64,000 nt of DNA from Rhodanobacter sp. DHB23 (GTDB taxonomy: Bacteria > Pseudomonadota > Gammaproteobacteria > Xanthomonadales > Rhodanobacteraceae): positions 248,001 through 312,000 of the forward strand of contig NZ_JACYXK010000027.1 of NCBI RefSeq assembly GCF_014842975.1, in the 5' to 3' direction. A program made the translations under genes and the position numbers. Under the pieces are notes generated by a model that saw only the letters and a list, made by a program, of their open reading frames with translations, ran no database searches and had not been told where the DNA came from. Of the stretch, positions 22,375 through 32,134 are shown piece after piece. Numbering within the stretch: the first letter of the stretch is position 1; each line of letters opens with the position of its first letter.

Positions 22375-24537
22375 TCAGAACTTGCCGTAATAGCCTTCCT
22401 TCAAGGCATCGAACAGGTTGGCGGCGGTGTGCATCTCGCCGTCGTATTCCACTTCTTCGTTGCCGCGAAGTTCCACAACACTACCGTCCTCCAGTTCGAA
22501 GTGGTAGAGGGTGTTGGCAAGGTCGGCCTCCTTCACCAGCACGCCCTGGAACGCGGCGGGGTTGAAGCGGAAGGTGGTGCAGCCCTTCAGGCCCTGCTTG
22601 TAGGCGTAGAAGTAGATGTCCTTGAAGTCTTCGTAGGGGTAGTCGGTGGGCACGTTCGCGGTCTTGGAGATCGACGAGTCGACCCACTTCTGCGCGGCAG
22701 CCTGGATGTCCACGTGCTGCTTGGGGCTGATGTCGTCGGCGGCCACGAAGTAGTCGGGCAACTTGGCCTGCGGGTCGTCGCTGAACGGCATCGCGTTGGC
22801 GTTGATCAGCGCGCGGTAGGCCAGCAGTTCGTAGCTGTAGACCTCGACCTTTTCCTTGGTCTTGCGGCCTTCGCGGATCACGTTGCGCGAGTAGTGGTGG
22901 GCGAAGCTGGGCTCGATGCCGTTGCTGGCGTTGTTGGCCAGCGACAGCGAGATGGTGCCGGTTGGCGCGATCGAGCTGTGGTGGGTGAAGCGCGCGCCGG
23001 TCTCGGCCAGCTCGTTCACCAGGTTCGGCGCCACCTCGGCGATGCGCTGCATGTAGCGGCTGTACCTGGCGTGCAGCACGCGGCCGGGGATGCTCTGGCC
23101 GGCCTTCCAGCCGTCGCGCACCATTTCCGGGCGCTTGCGCAGCATGTCGCCAGTGACGGTGTAGTCCCGGGCGAGCACGGGCGCGGTGCCCTTTTCCTTG
23201 GCCAGCTCCAGCGCCACCTCCCAGCCGGCCACGGCCATCTCGCGCGAGACGTCCTCGGTGAAGGACACCGCCTCGGCGCTGCCGTAGCGCATCTTGAGCA
23301 TGGCGATGGTGGAGCCGAGGCCGAGGTAGCCCATGCCGTGGCGGCGCTTGCTCATGATCTCGTTGCGCTGCTGCTCCAGCGGCAGGCCGTTGATCTCCAC
23401 CACGTTGTCCAGCATGCGGGTGAACACCTTCACCACTTCGCGGTATTCATCCCAGTCGAAGCGGGCCTTGGGGCCGAACGGGTCGCGCACGAAGGTGGTG
23501 AGGTTGATCGAGCCGAGCAGGCAGGAGCCGTAGGGCGGCAGCGGCTGCTCGCCGCAGGGGTTGGTGGCGCGGATGTGCTCGCACCACCAGTTGTTGTTCA
23601 TCTCGTTGACCTTGTCGATCAGGATGAAGCCGGGCTCCGCGTAGTCGTACGTGGAGACCATGATCATGTCCCACAGGTGCCGCGCGCGGATGTGGCCGTA
23701 GATCTTGCAGGCGACCAGGCCGTCCTCGCGGTCCACGTAGTTCTCGTGCGTGGGCCACTCGCGCCACACCACCTTGGCGGCGTCGTCGAGATCGAGCTCG
23801 TCGCGCTCCTTGACGTGGATCGGGAACACCAGCGGCCAGTCCTGGTCGTGCTCCACCGCCTGCATGAAGCCGTCGGTGACCAGCAGGCTGAGGTTGAACT
23901 GGCGCAGGCGGCCGTCCTCGCGCTTGGCGCGGATGAATTCCTTGACGTCGGGATGGCTGACGTCGAACGTGCCCATCTGCGCGCCGCGGCGGCCGCCGGC
24001 GGACGACACGGTGAAACACATCTTGTCGTAGATGTCCATGAAGGACAGCGGGCCGCTGGTATACGCGCCCGCGCCCGACACGTAGGCGCCACGCGGGCGC
24101 AGCGTCGAGAACTCGTAGCCGATGCCGCAGCCGGCCTTCAGCGTGAGGCCGGCCTCGTGCACCTTCTCCAGGATGTCGTCCATCGAATCGCGGATGGTGC
24201 CGGACACCGTGCAGTTGATCGTGGAGGTGGCGGGCTTGTGCTCCAGCGCGCCGGCGTTGGAGGTGATGCGGCCGGCCGGGATCGCGCCGCGGCGCAGCGC
24301 CCACAGGAAGCGTTCGTTCCACTGCTCGCGCAGCTCGGGCGTGGTTTCCACGTCGGACAGGGCGCGCGCGACGCGCTGCCAGGTGCCATCGACGTCGGCG
24401 TCCACCGGCGCGCCAGCCTTGCTGCGCAGGCGGTACTTCTTGTCCCAGATGTCCTGCGAGGCAGGCTGCAGCGGGATCGCCGCGGCGGTGTCGCGTTGCA
24501 GTTCCGATCCCGTCGCTGGTACGCGCGCTGTGCTCAT
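22375..24537 (-). CDS. nrdJ: Adenosylcobalamin-dependent ribonucleoside-diphosphate reductase, catalytic subunit NrdJa
   Basis: A 720-residue catalytic subunit of class II ribonucleotide reductase, which makes deoxynucleotides without oxygen, using B12. The active-site residues are visible: Cys109 in STINCTVSGT, and Asn326, Cys328 and Glu330 in TNPCGEQPLPPYGSCLLG; GRRGAQMGTFDVSHPD and APTGTISLSLANN are also diagnostic. The C-terminal TSCPD/cysteine region is absent and supplied by nrdJb at 20872. The ATG at 24537 was chosen because upstream sequence has no ribosome site and reads into the regulatory region, where two NrdR boxes lie. Neighbours: histone-like gene 42 bases downstream. Confidence 0.93.
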   Translation of the reverse strand: MSTARVPATGSELQRDTAAAIPLQPASQDIWDKKYRLRSKAGAPVDADVDGTWQRVARALSDVETTPELREQWNERFLWALRRGAIPAGRITSNAGALEHKPATSTINCTVSGTIRDSMDDILEKVHEAGLTLKAGCGIGYEFSTLRPRGAYVSGAGAYTSGPLSFMDIYDKMCFTVSSAGGRRGAQMGTFDVSHPDVKEFIRAKREDGRLRQFNLSLLVTDGFMQAVEHDQDWPLVFPIHVKERDELDLDDAAKVVWREWPTHENYVDREDGLVACKIYGHIRARHLWDMIMVSTYDYAEPGFILIDKVNEMNNNWWCEHIRATNPCGEQPLPPYGSCLLGSINLTTFVRDPFGPKARFDWDEYREVVKVFTRMLDNVVEINGLPLEQQRNEIMSKRRHGMGYLGLGSTIAMLKMRYGSAEAVSFTEDVSREMAVAGWEVALELAKEKGTAPVLARDYTVTGDMLRKRPEMVRDGWKAGQSIPGRVLHARYSRYMQRIAEVAPNLVNELAETGARFTHHSSIAPTGTISLSLANNASNGIEPSFAHHYSRNVIREGRKTKEKVEVYSYELLAYRALINANAMPFSDDPQAKLPDYFVAADDISPKQHVDIQAAAQKWVDSSISKTANVPTDYPYEDFKDIYFYAYKQGLKGCTTFRFNPAAFQGVLVKEADLANTLYHFELEDGSVVELRGNEEVEYDGEMHTAANLFDALKEGYYGKF

Positions 24538-24678
24538 CGGCTCCCTGACCTCTTCAATGCGGCCTTGCGGCCCTGTCGTTTTGATTGCCGGCATCGCGGC
24601 CGAGCCACGCCGTATGGGCGTCGCTGCGCCAGCTTGCCGGCCGGATGCCTGGCCTGCCCCCTTTGAAGCGATCAACCA

Positions 24679-24724
24679 CACCAGTGCTTGTCCGTTCGAT
24701 CGCAGGCAGGCACAAGATGTTGTG
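24679..24724. promoter_or_regulatory. Two NrdR boxes upstream of nrdJ
   Basis: CACAAGATGTTGTG (24711-24724) is a near-perfect palindrome matching the NrdR consensus ACACWATATNTNGTGT core. A second, weaker site CACCAGTGCTTGTC (24679-24692) matches it at 9 of 14 positions and is exactly 32 bp away, about three helical turns. NrdR boxes normally occur as pairs with this spacing, and the repressor NrdR controls ribonucleotide reductase genes. They lie 142-187 bases before the nrdJ start. Confidence 0.7.
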
Positions 24725-24802
24725 ATTGCGAACCAGTGGCAAGGTACCGCCGGGAGCGGCCGATGTAAAGTGGTTTGGCGTCCCGGAAGCGCATCCGCGC
24801 GG

Positions 24803-24831
24803 GGAACCACGAGCCTTTCTCCGCAGTCGAA
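24803..24831 (+). promoter_or_regulatory. Sigma-E-type promoter for the DegQ-like protease
   Basis: GGAACCA (24803-24809), a 16-base spacer, then GTCGAA (24826-24831): this fits the RpoE consensus GGAACTT-N15/16-GTCNNA. The protease ATG lies 36 bases downstream. Periplasmic Deg proteases are standard members of envelope-stress regulons. Assigned by consensus and position only. Confidence 0.6.
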
Positions 24832-24867
24832 GCGGCGCCGTTTCCGCATCTGGCACGAGGAGCCCAT

Positions 24868-26250
24868 ATGTCATCCCGTCACCCGCGTTTTCCGCTCTGG
24901 CTTGCCGGCGCCTGCGTGCTGCTGCTCGGCGCCGCCTTCCCCCGCGCCAGCCACGCCACGATGCCGCCCGCGGTGAACGGCCAACCCATGCCTTCGCTGG
25001 CACCGATGCTGGAGAAGGTGACGCCGGCGGTGGTGAACATCTCCACCAGGACGCGCGTGCAGGTGCGCAACCCGTATTTCGACGACCCGGTGTTCCGCCA
25101 GTTCTTCGGCCTGCCGGCCACGCCGCGCGAGCGGGTGGAGCAGAGCCTGGGCTCGGGCGTGGTGGTGGACGCGGCCAAGGGCTACATCCTCACCAACAAC
25201 CACGTGGTGGGCGGCGCCGACGACATCACGGTGACGCTGCAGGGCGGGCGCACGTACAAGGCCAGCCTGGTCGGCACCGACCCCGACACCGACGTGGCGG
25301 TGATCCGCATCAACGCGCCCGATCTGCAGGCGCTGCCGCTGGCCGACTCCTCCGGCCTGCGCGTGGGCGACTTCGTGGTGGCGGTGGGCGAACCGTTCGG
25401 GCTCAGCGAGACGGTGACCTCGGGCATCGTCTCGGCGCTGGGGCGTTCGGGGCTGAGCAAGTCCGGCTACCAGAACTTCATCCAGACCGACGCCTCGATC
25501 AACCCCGGCAATTCCGGCGGCGCGCTGGTGAACCTGCGCGGCGAGCTGGTGGGCATCAACACCATGATCTTCTCGCCCTCGGGCGGCAACGTGGGCATCG
25601 GCTTCGCCATCCCCAGCAACCTCGCCGCCGAGGTGATGCAGCAGCTGATCGCGCACGGCAAGGTGCAGCGCGGCACGCTGGGCGTGCAGTCGCAGGACAT
25701 CACGCCGCGCATCGCGCAATTGCTGGGCCTCACGCAGGACAAGGGCGTGGTGGTCACCGGCGTCGATGCGGGCTCGCCCGCCGAACAGGCCGGCCTGCAG
25801 CCCGGCGACGTGCTCACCTCGCTGGACGGCAAGCCGCTGCGCAACGTGAACGACCTGCGCAACGCCGAGGGCCTGCTGCCGGTGGGCAGCACGGTGAAGC
25901 TGGGCATGCTGCGCGACGGCAAGGCACGCGACGTCAGCGCCGTGCTGCGCCCGGAGCGGCTCGCCAGCGTCGACGGCGCCAGGCTCGATCCGCGCCTCGC
26001 CGGCGTGACCTTCACCGAGCTGGACCAGAACCAGCGCGGCCAGGGCATGTACGGCGTCGCGGTGGGCGCGGTGCAGCCGGGCAGCCGTGCCGCCGCGGCA
26101 GGCCTGCACGCCGGCGACGTGGTGATCGGCGTGGGCAATGTGCGCATCACCGACCTGCGCATGCTGCGCGAACTCGCCGGCATGCGGCCGCGTCAGCTTG
26201 CCCTGGTGGTGGCCGACGACGACGGCACGCATTACGTGCTCGTGCAGTGA
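24868..26250 (+). CDS. degQ: Periplasmic trypsin-like serine protease, DegQ/MucD family
   Basis: A 460-residue periplasmic protease/chaperone that degrades misfolded envelope proteins. The signal peptide is followed by the trypsin-like domain with catalytic His112 (LTNNHVVGG), Asp142 (DTDVAVI) and Ser216 (NPGNSGGAL). Two PDZ domains follow at about 265-350 (LGVQSQDITPRIAQLLGL) and 370-455 (YGVAVGAVQPGSRAAAAGLH). The long Q-linker of E. coli DegP is absent, which favours DegQ or MucD. AGGAG precedes the ATG at 24868; the in-frame ATG-rich upstream extension lacks a signal peptide start. A sigma-E-like promoter (24803-24831) suggests induction by envelope stress. Confidence 0.92.
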   Translation: MSSRHPRFPLWLAGACVLLLGAAFPRASHATMPPAVNGQPMPSLAPMLEKVTPAVVNISTRTRVQVRNPYFDDPVFRQFFGLPATPRERVEQSLGSGVVVDAAKGYILTNNHVVGGADDITVTLQGGRTYKASLVGTDPDTDVAVIRINAPDLQALPLADSSGLRVGDFVVAVGEPFGLSETVTSGIVSALGRSGLSKSGYQNFIQTDASINPGNSGGALVNLRGELVGINTMIFSPSGGNVGIGFAIPSNLAAEVMQQLIAHGKVQRGTLGVQSQDITPRIAQLLGLTQDKGVVVTGVDAGSPAEQAGLQPGDVLTSLDGKPLRNVNDLRNAEGLLPVGSTVKLGMLRDGKARDVSAVLRPERLASVDGARLDPRLAGVTFTELDQNQRGQGMYGVAVGAVQPGSRAAAAGLHAGDVVIGVGNVRITDLRMLRELAGMRPRQLALVVADDDGTHYVLVQ

Positions 26251-26255
26251 CTGCC

Positions 26256-26283
26256 GCGGGCCATGCGGCGACGCATGGCCCGC
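26256..26283 (+). terminator. Terminator-like hairpin after degQ
   Basis: A perfect 12-bp stem GCGGGCCATGCG / CGCATGGCCCGC closed by a GCGA tetraloop begins 5 bases after the degQ stop. No T-run follows, so termination may be weak and the hairpin may instead protect the mRNA end. Confidence 0.6.
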
Positions 26284-26466
26284 ATGCGTGAACAAACGCA
26301 CAGTGGCGGGTGGGCGCACGTCGCACAAACCCTCGCGTGCGCTTGATGTTTTGCGCCCCAGCCGCTGAAATACCCTGCATTCGCCCGCTTTGCGCGCCGG
26401 CCGGGATCACGCGCCGCCGCCCGCCACCGCCTTCATCCTCCATTCCCGTCGGGGTATTCCGTCACC

Positions 26467-27741
26467 ATGTCCGTTCGTGCTGTCCGCCTGTTGCCCGCCT
26501 TCCTGCTCGGCGCCTGCCTCGTCGCCCCCGCTTTCGCCGCCACCACCACGACGACGAAATCCGCTCCCGTCCACCACAAGACCACCAGCAGCAAAAGCAA
26601 GAGCAGCAAGGGACCCGCGCTGATCTGGCGCGGCGACGTCACCACGGCCCGCGCGGTGGTGACCGACATCGCGAAGGAATGGCAGCGCACCGGCCACGCC
26701 CGCATCGAGCTGCAGCCGTTCAACACCGCCTCGGGCATCGATGCGGTGGCCGGCGGCACCGCCGACCTCGCCGGCAGCGCGCGCGGCAGCGACGGCACCC
26801 CCGAAGACAGCCGCCTCACCTTCACCCCGGTGGCCTGGGATGCGCTGGTGATGATCACCAACCCGTCCAACCCGGTGCGCAACCTCACCGTGCGCCAGCT
26901 GCACGAAATCTATTTCGGCAAGATCACCAACTGGAAGGACGTGGGCGGCAAGGACGCGCCGATCGACCTGTACGCGGTGATCAGCCCCAACGACGGCGTG
27001 GAATACAGCCTGCGCGCCCTGCTGTACGGCCACGGCGACCAGCAGATCTCCGCGCCGCGCCTGTACCTCAACACCAAGGCGCTGGAAGACGGCATCGCGC
27101 TCAACCCGAACGGGCTGGGCCTGTCCACGCTGGCCAACGTCAACGGCAACCCCAAGCTGCGCACCATCCCGGTCGACGGCGTGGCGCCCACCGTGGCGAA
27201 CATCGCCGACGGCAGCTATCCGCTGTACACCCCGCTGTACCTGGTGACCAACCCGAACAGCACGAAGGCCGCCGCGGTGAAGGACTTCGTCGATTTCCTG
27301 CAAAGCGACAAGGCCAAGGCCGTGCTGCGCGACCACTCGGTGCTGCCGTACCAGGACGGCATCGCGCTGGTGGCGAAGGACGAGGAGCGCCGCGAAAAGG
27401 TGTACGCCGAATCCACCGCCAGCAACGCCAAGCCGCCGCTGGCCGCGCCGGGCGCCAGCTATGCCGCGGCCGCCGCGATCGCGCCGACCTCGGAGCGCAC
27501 CGAGGCCGCCCGCGCCGCGCTGGACGAGCGCAACGCCGCGGCGAAGGAAACCGCCGCCGCATCGACCGGCGCCGGCAAGCCTGCCGGCGAGGCATCCAAG
27601 GCCTACACCGTGGCCAAGGGCGACACCTTGTCCGGCATCGCCCAGAAGCACGGCGTGACCGTGGCCGACCTGCGCGACTGGAACCACCTGAAGAACGACA
27701 ACATCAAGCTCGGCCAGTCGCTGCAGGTCAGCCACGACTGA
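26467..27741 (+). CDS. PstS-like periplasmic binding protein fused to a C-terminal LysM domain
   Basis: A 424-residue exported protein. After the signal peptide (1-24) comes a Ser/Lys/Thr-rich spacer, then a PstS-like phosphate-binding fold at about 50-325: NTASGIDAVAGGTADLAGSA, VMITNPSNPVRNLT, EIYFGKITNWKDVGGKDAPI and LVTNPNSTKAAAVKDFVDFL. An alanine-rich linker leads to a LysM domain at about 380-422 (YTVAKGDTLSGIAQKHGVTV, LRDWNHLKNDNIKLGQSLQV). LysM binds peptidoglycan glycans, so the binding domain would be held on the cell wall. No Pst permease genes are near. It is followed after 4 bases by a HAD phosphatase gene. Confidence 0.82.
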   Translation: MSVRAVRLLPAFLLGACLVAPAFAATTTTTKSAPVHHKTTSSKSKSSKGPALIWRGDVTTARAVVTDIAKEWQRTGHARIELQPFNTASGIDAVAGGTADLAGSARGSDGTPEDSRLTFTPVAWDALVMITNPSNPVRNLTVRQLHEIYFGKITNWKDVGGKDAPIDLYAVISPNDGVEYSLRALLYGHGDQQISAPRLYLNTKALEDGIALNPNGLGLSTLANVNGNPKLRTIPVDGVAPTVANIADGSYPLYTPLYLVTNPNSTKAAAVKDFVDFLQSDKAKAVLRDHSVLPYQDGIALVAKDEERREKVYAESTASNAKPPLAAPGASYAAAAAIAPTSERTEAARAALDERNAAAKETAAASTGAGKPAGEASKAYTVAKGDTLSGIAQKHGVTVADLRDWNHLKNDNIKLGQSLQVSHD

Positions 27742-27745
27742 CGTC

Positions 27746-28444
27746 GTGCCGATCCGCGCCGTCACGTTCGACCTCGACGACACCCTGTGGCCGGTGATGC
27801 CGGCCCTTGAGCTCGCGGACCGCGCGGTGGACGACTACCTGCGCGAACACTGGCCCGAGGTGGCCCGCGCATGGCCAATCCCGGCCATGCGCGAGTTGCG
27901 TGCGCAGGTGGCCGCGTCGCGGCCCGACCTCGCCCACGACTTCACCACCCAGCGCAGGCTCACCCAGCAGCACGTCTTCGCCTCCTGCGGCATCACCGAC
28001 GCGCCGCTGGACACGCTGTGGGAGATCTACTTCGCCGCGCGCAACGCGGTGCAGCCGTGGCCCGACAGCCTGCCCGCGCTGCAGCGCCTCGCCGCGCGCT
28101 GGCCGCTGGCCAGCCTCACCAACGGCAACGCCGACCTCGCGCGCACCGGCGTGCAGGCGCATTTCGCCCACCACGTCTGCTCGCGCGACGTGGGCGCGGC
28201 CAAGCCCGATCCGCGCATCTTCCTCGCCGCCGTCGAGCGCTTCGGCGCGGCTCCGCACGAAGTGCTGCACGTGGGCGACGATCCCGCGCTCGACGTGGTC
28301 GGCGCGCGGCGCGCCGGCCTGCGCGCCGCGTGGATCAACCGCCACGGCGAAACCTGGCCCGCCGAGCTGGGCGAGGCGCCGGAGCTGGTCTTCGCCGATC
28401 TCCGCGGACTCGCCGAATGGCTGGAGGCCCACGCCGCGGCGTGA
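27746..28444 (+). CDS. HAD-superfamily hydrolase (YigB-like)
   Basis: A 232-residue phosphatase starting with GTG, 4 bases after the binding-protein/LysM gene, so the two are probably co-transcribed. Motif I is TFDLDDTLWPV (nucleophile Asp), motif II SLTNGNADL, motif III Lys in GAAKPDPRIF, motif IV HVGDDPALDVVGARRAG. The family includes YigB, a flavin-pathway and FMN phosphatase. The strictly conserved loops argue for an active enzyme; the natural substrate is not shown by sequence. Confidence 0.87.
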   Translation: MPIRAVTFDLDDTLWPVMPALELADRAVDDYLREHWPEVARAWPIPAMRELRAQVAASRPDLAHDFTTQRRLTQQHVFASCGITDAPLDTLWEIYFAARNAVQPWPDSLPALQRLAARWPLASLTNGNADLARTGVQAHFAHHVCSRDVGAAKPDPRIFLAAVERFGAAPHEVLHVGDDPALDVVGARRAGLRAAWINRHGETWPAELGEAPELVFADLRGLAEWLEAHAAA

Positions 28445-28505
28445 CCGCGCGGCCACATCGGCGCATCATTCGCGGCTGCGAAACACGCACGCCACGAGGT
28501 CTCCC

Positions 28506-29888
<1,383 letters not shown>

Positions 29889-29932
29889 GCATTCCCGCGC
29901 TGATCCGGAGAAGGTCCGGAGGAACGGCCGGT

Positions 29933-29971
29933 CCACTCCACCGGCATCGGGCGCCTGGGCCGGTGGAGTGG
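29933..29971. terminator. Long perfect hairpin after the aminopeptidase gene
   Basis: A 13-bp perfect stem CCACTCCACCGGC / GCCGGTGGAGTGG with a 13-base loop begins 44 bases after the stop codon. No T-run follows. It may act as a terminator or mRNA end barrier. The rest of the 238-base gap to 30126 holds nothing I recognise. Confidence 0.55.
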
Positions 29972-30126
29972 CGGAAGCGGCTCCCGCCTGCGCGATGTGC
30001 TGCGCCATGCATCGAGGCACGAAGCAATCAATGCGCGCCTCCGCTCACCGTATGCCGTCAGGATAGACACGAGGACGTGTCATAGCTGGCCGCGCCTTGG
30101 AGCCGCAAGGAATCCGCGCGCGCCGC

Positions 30127-31014
30127 TCAATGCCCGCCTGAGCGCTCTTCCGCCAGCCGTGCATCCAGGTTCTTGCCCGCCTCGGCGGCGTAGTCGCGGC
30201 AGGCCTGCCTGTCGACCAGGGCATCCACATCCGTGGGCGACTTGCGCCTGGCGATCCTGTCCCAGAAATCACTGGCGTCGGGGTGTGGCGTGAGCAGGAT
30301 GTCGCAAGGCAGCGCGGCGACGGCGGCGATGCCCCGGCGGAAGTCGGCGACGTAGGCGGGGTGGTCGGTGAACCGGTAACCGGGGGCGCTGATCGCGCTG
30401 AGGCTGTCGGCATAGGCGATGCGCAGGCAGCGTCGGCCCTCGCACGAGGTCCAGGTCCACGAGGTGCTGCCCGCCGTGTGGCCGGGCGTGTCGTGCGCGG
30501 TGATCGCGACATGACCCAGCTGCAGGGTCTCGCCGTCACGCACCACGCGCACGTCCTTCAGGGGCGTGTAGCGTGGAGCCGAGCCGTATTGCGGATCGCT
30601 GCGGTCGGCGCCGCCGAGTTCCAGTTCGTGCTTGCCGGCGGCGCTCGCCAGCACCTGCGCGCCGCTGGCGGCCTGCAAGGCAACGATGCCGCCGGCATGG
30701 TCGCTGTGGGCATGCGAGTTGAGTATCCACTTCACGTCGCGCACGCGGAAACCGAGCGAGCGGATATGCGCCTCGATCACCGGCGCGGACTCCGGCAGAT
30801 CGCCGTCGAACAGCACCAGCCCCTGCCCGGTGTCCACCAGCAGCGAGGTCAGTCCGTAGGGCCCCACGTACCAGGTGTCGCCGTAGATGCGGAACGGCTT
30901 TTGCGGTGCGTTCCACTGGTCGTGCGGAATGTCGCCGCCGGCCTGCGCGGCATGCGCCACCGGCAGGACCAGGGCAAGCGCCAACGCGGCGACGACGGGC
31001 AGTCGCGGATGCAT
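30127..31014 (-). CDS. Subclass B3 metallo-beta-lactamase
   Basis: A 295-residue exported zinc hydrolase with signal peptide 1-22. All six zinc-site residues of subclass B3 are in place: His101, His103, Asp105 and His106 in NSHAHSDHAGG; His179 in DTPGHTAGSTSW; His244 in LLTPHPDASDFW. GDTWYVGPYGLTSLLV and YADSLSAISAPGYRF also match the family. B3 enzymes hydrolyse penicillins, cephalosporins and carbapenems in the periplasm, and environmental Xanthomonadales commonly carry them (for example L1 of Stenotrophomonas). No regulator or mobile element adjoins, so it looks intrinsic. Activity is predicted, not shown. Confidence 0.88.
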   Translation of the reverse strand: MHPRLPVVAALALALVLPVAHAAQAGGDIPHDQWNAPQKPFRIYGDTWYVGPYGLTSLLVDTGQGLVLFDGDLPESAPVIEAHIRSLGFRVRDVKWILNSHAHSDHAGGIVALQAASGAQVLASAAGKHELELGGADRSDPQYGSAPRYTPLKDVRVVRDGETLQLGHVAITAHDTPGHTAGSTSWTWTSCEGRRCLRIAYADSLSAISAPGYRFTDHPAYVADFRRGIAAVAALPCDILLTPHPDASDFWDRIARRKSPTDVDALVDRQACRDYAAEAGKNLDARLAEERSGGH

Positions 31015-31102
31015 GGTGGGGTTCTCCTCGGGTGCGGTTGCGCAGCATCGCCGCCGCGACGGGCGCGTCGCGGGCGCAGCGCGGGCATTTCGCGGACGGC
31101 GA

Positions 31103-32134
31103 TCAGCGACGGAGCGCGCGGCGTCGCCAGAGCAGCAGGCCGAGTCCGGCCACGGCGACGGCGAGCCACGCGGCGACCGCCGGCAGGCTCGCGCCCAGCC
31201 ACGGGATCGCGGCGGACGCCGCCGCCGCAAGCAGGCCGCCGCCGAGCGCGGCCAGCGGATCGATGCGCTTCGCATCGCGCGACAGCAGCAGGCCCGTACC
31301 CAGCGCCGCCAGCAGCACGGCAAGCACGCGGCACGACCAGGCGTGCGCCGGACGCGCCGCCATGTCCGGGCGCATGTCGACCAGCGCGCTGTCGCCCACG
31401 TCGACCTGGTAGCCCTTGCCGTCGGCGGCATCCGCCGCGGGCACCAGGCGGTCGCCATCGACGCGGGCGATCACGGTGATCTCCTGCAACGGCGCCGCGC
31501 CCCAGCTCACGCGCAGGTCGCCTACGCGCGGGGCGCCCGGCCTGGCGCTGGTCACCAGCGCGTCGTCGTACAAAGAAAAACTGGCCGCGAGGTTCTCCGG
31601 CAGCGACTTGGCGTCGGGCGAGATCGCTTCGCTGCCCGGCAAGTCCTGCACCAGCCCGGGGCCCAGCGCGAAGCCGCCCAGTTGCACGCGCTCGGCGGCG
31701 AAGCGCTTGCCCTGCAGCGGGAACGCCCCGGGATTCGCATGGCCGTTCGGCTGGGCGAAATGGCTGCTGTCCTGCGGCGTGTCCGACCAGTCCAGTTCGT
31801 AGGTCACGTCGTTGCCCATGCGCAGCTCGTGCCACTGGAACATCTGCACGTGGCGCACCAGCAGCGGCGTGTCCGCCTGCTGGTTGAAGTCCGCGTCCAG
31901 CGGCTGCACCACCACACGGGGCGTGCCGCTGATGCGCACCAGCCGGCCTTGCAGGTTCGGCTGCGGGTCCGCGTCGCTGCCGAGGTCCAGCACGTCGCCG
32001 CCGTGCTGCTGCAGCGCGCCCCGATAGACCGCGAGGCCATGCTCGGTCCACGCCGCCAGCACGATGCCCAGCGCCAGCAACGCCACGCCGGCCGCGATGG
32101 CCAGCACGCCGCGCGGAATGGTGTCGATGCGCAT
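31103..32134 (-). CDS. TMEM43-family membrane protein
   Basis: A 343-residue protein homologous in layout to human TMEM43/LUMA and its bacterial relatives. It starts [20 protein letters not shown] with a transmembrane helix, then a large extracytoplasmic domain (ALQQHGGDVLDLGSDADPQP, HVQMFQWHE, YELDWSDTPQDSSHFAQPNG, NP..FPLQGKRFAAERVQLGGFAL), and three more helices at the C-terminus from about 265. The function in bacteria is unknown. Its ATG overlaps the stop of the metallo-hydrolase gene by 3 bases, so the two are co-translated. Confidence 0.82.
   Translation of the reverse strand: MRIDTIPRGVLAIAAGVALLALGIVLAAWTEHGLAVYRGALQQHGGDVLDLGSDADPQPNLQGRLVRISGTPRVVVQPLDADFNQQADTPLLVRHVQMFQWHELRMGNDVTYELDWSDTPQDSSHFAQPNGHANPGAFPLQGKRFAAERVQLGGFALGPGLVQDLPGSEAISPDAKSLPENLAASFSLYDDALVTSARPGAPRVGDLRVSWGAAPLQEITVIARVDGDRLVPAADAADGKGYQVDVGDSALVDMRPDMAARPAHAWSCRVLAVLLAALGTGLLLSRDAKRIDPLAALGGGLLAAAASAAIPWLGASLPAVAAWLAVAVAGLGLLLWRRRALRR

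Noticed and set aside
22303-24666. 787-codon plus-strand open frame opposite nrdJ
   Set aside because: Low-complexity Val/His/Gly/Arg-rich shadow with no domain; nrdJ on the other strand is unmistakable.
24538-24867. Cobalamin riboswitch for the B12-dependent reductase
   Set aside because: No B12-box (GCCACTG-like) or matching helices seen; NrdR boxes account for the conserved features.
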